From Agreia bicolorata (GTDB lineage: Bacteria; Actinomycetota; Actinomycetes; Actinomycetales; Microbacteriaceae), in assembly GCF_000938265.1 (NCBI RefSeq), contig NZ_JYFC01000001.1, positions 124,001 to 188,000 of the forward strand: DNA of 64,000 nucleotides. The letters run 5' to 3'. This document shows positions 63,287-64,000 of this stretch, piece after piece. The position numbers were made by a program, and so were the translations under genes. The notes beneath the pieces are model-generated. The model did no database searches. It was given only the letters and a program-made list of their open reading frames with translations, and was not told the origin of the DNA. Positions within the stretch are counted from its first letter, which is position 1. Each line of letters opens with the position of its first letter.

Positions 63287-64000
63287 ATGCCTGAACAGCA
63301 GACCATCGTCATCGCCGGCGCATCCGGCATGATCGGCACCGAACTGACCCGGCAACTCGAGGATGCCGGGCATCTCGTGATCCGGCTCGTTCGTCGTCCC
63401 ACGCACCACCCGAAAGAACGCCAATGGGATCCAGAGGTGTCGTGGTTGAACATCGCCACGGTCGACGCTGCCGATGTCATCGTGAACCTGTCGGGGGCAT
63501 CCATATCCCGCCTGCCGTGGACGCTGCCGTACAAGAAGCAGATCCTGTCGTCTCGAGTCCAGGCGACAAGCACCATCACGGCGGCCATCGCCAAGTCGTC
63601 CTCTCCACCTCACACACTGGTGAACGGCTCGGCCGTGGGATTCTACGGAGATCGACCGGGCGAGATACTGACCGAAACGTCAGCTCAGGGCGATGGCTTT
63701 CTCCCCAAGGTCGTGGAGGCATGGGAACGCGCGGCCGCCAAGGCTTCGCCGACCACACGCGTGGTGATGGCCAGAACAGGCCTTGTTCTCGGCAATGGCG
63801 GAGCGCTGAAGCCGCTGGAGATTCTGGCTCGCCTGGGAGTGGCCGGCCCACTCGGCTCCGGCACGCAGATCTGGCCGTGGATCAGCCTCCACGACGAGGC
63901 GGCCGCGATCGCTCACCTTGCACTCCGCTCGTCGCTGACAGGGCCCGTGAATCTCGCCGCCCCTCGTCCGGTGACGGCGACAGAACTCTCCGAGACTCTC
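63287..64000 (+). CDS. TIGR01777-family epimerase, cut by window edge
   Basis: 238 residues before the window ends. The N-terminal NAD(P)-binding motif IVIAGASGMIGTELTRQL is at 7-24, and further family stretches are VNLSGASISRLPW, VNGSAVGFYGDR and TRVVMARTGLVLGNGGAL. This is an extended short-chain dehydrogenase of the TIGR01777/YfcH group with unknown substrate. A GGGGAGG ribosome-binding site precedes the ATG. Confidence 0.92.
   Translation, partial: MPEQQTIVIAGASGMIGTELTRQLEDAGHLVIRLVRRPTHHPKERQWDPEVSWLNIATVDAADVIVNLSGASISRLPWTLPYKKQILSSRVQATSTITAAIAKSSSPPHTLVNGSAVGFYGDRPGEILTETSAQGDGFLPKVVEAWERAAAKASPTTRVVMARTGLVLGNGGALKPLEILARLGVAGPLGSGTQIWPWISLHDEAAAIAHLALRSSLTGPVNLAAPRPVTATELSETL

Overview
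The window is 64 kb of high-GC actinobacterial chromosome. Gene order and content point to a member of the Microbacteriaceae or a close relative: ppgK next to rnpB, a fasR-fabD-fabH-acpP-fabF block beside aceE, DUF3145, the peptide set dusB-dgt-dnaG, leuA near recO-uppS, and many GTG/TTG starts. No 16S rRNA is present, so the assignment is inference.

Layout. 1-5.4 kb: partial secreted alpha/beta hydrolase, panB, a small SPOR-like protein, ppgK, RNase P RNA, a zinc-ribbon-family protein without its cysteines, and a Nif3-type protein. 5.5-8.7 kb: a frameshifted methyltransferase, a hypothetical protein, tRNA-Val, a GH13 hydrolase and a peroxiredoxin. 8.9-16.7 kb: pyruvate dehydrogenase E1 followed by a PucR-type regulator and the primary type II fatty acid synthase genes, closed by a long stem-loop. 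16.7-25.1 kb: DUF3145, PadR regulator, a MoxR/DUF58/transglutaminase operon, a hypothetical protein and a flotillin-like SPFH protein.

25.1-39.7 kb is an island of visibly lower GC that interrupts the core genome. Its body is an 11-gene operon on the minus strand with almost no intergenic DNA: ABC-2 exporter (ATPase, permease), malonyltransferase, ketoreductase, acyl carrier protein, dehydratase, a GNAT fused to a large beta-rich domain, a GT-B-like protein, a GcvT/YgfZ-like folate-binding-fold protein, a single-chain KS-CLF fusion, and a phosphopantetheinyl transferase. This is a compact second type II polyketide/fatty-acid-like system. It has KR and DH but no enoyl reductase, which suggests a polyene-type chain; the product is unknown to me. 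The island's right end carries decayed mobile DNA (ribbon-helix-helix pseudogene, frameshifted DUF3846 gene, tail of a large serine recombinase) against a CAT-anticodon tRNA. Its left end has a double-HTH protein with no clear start.

39.7-64 kb is core genome again: GT4 glycosyltransferase, DMT-family transporter, peptide deformylase, azlCD, tRNA-Asn, a peptide ABC transporter operon ending in a 2-hydroxyacid dehydrogenase, dnaG-dgt-dusB, a DsbA-like protein with a coupled 52-residue ORF, a YbaK deacylase, uppS-recO, a TRIC-type channel, leuA with an apparent leucine-rich leader peptide and attenuator, a thioredoxin/DUF4395 pair, and a partial TIGR01777 epimerase at the right edge.
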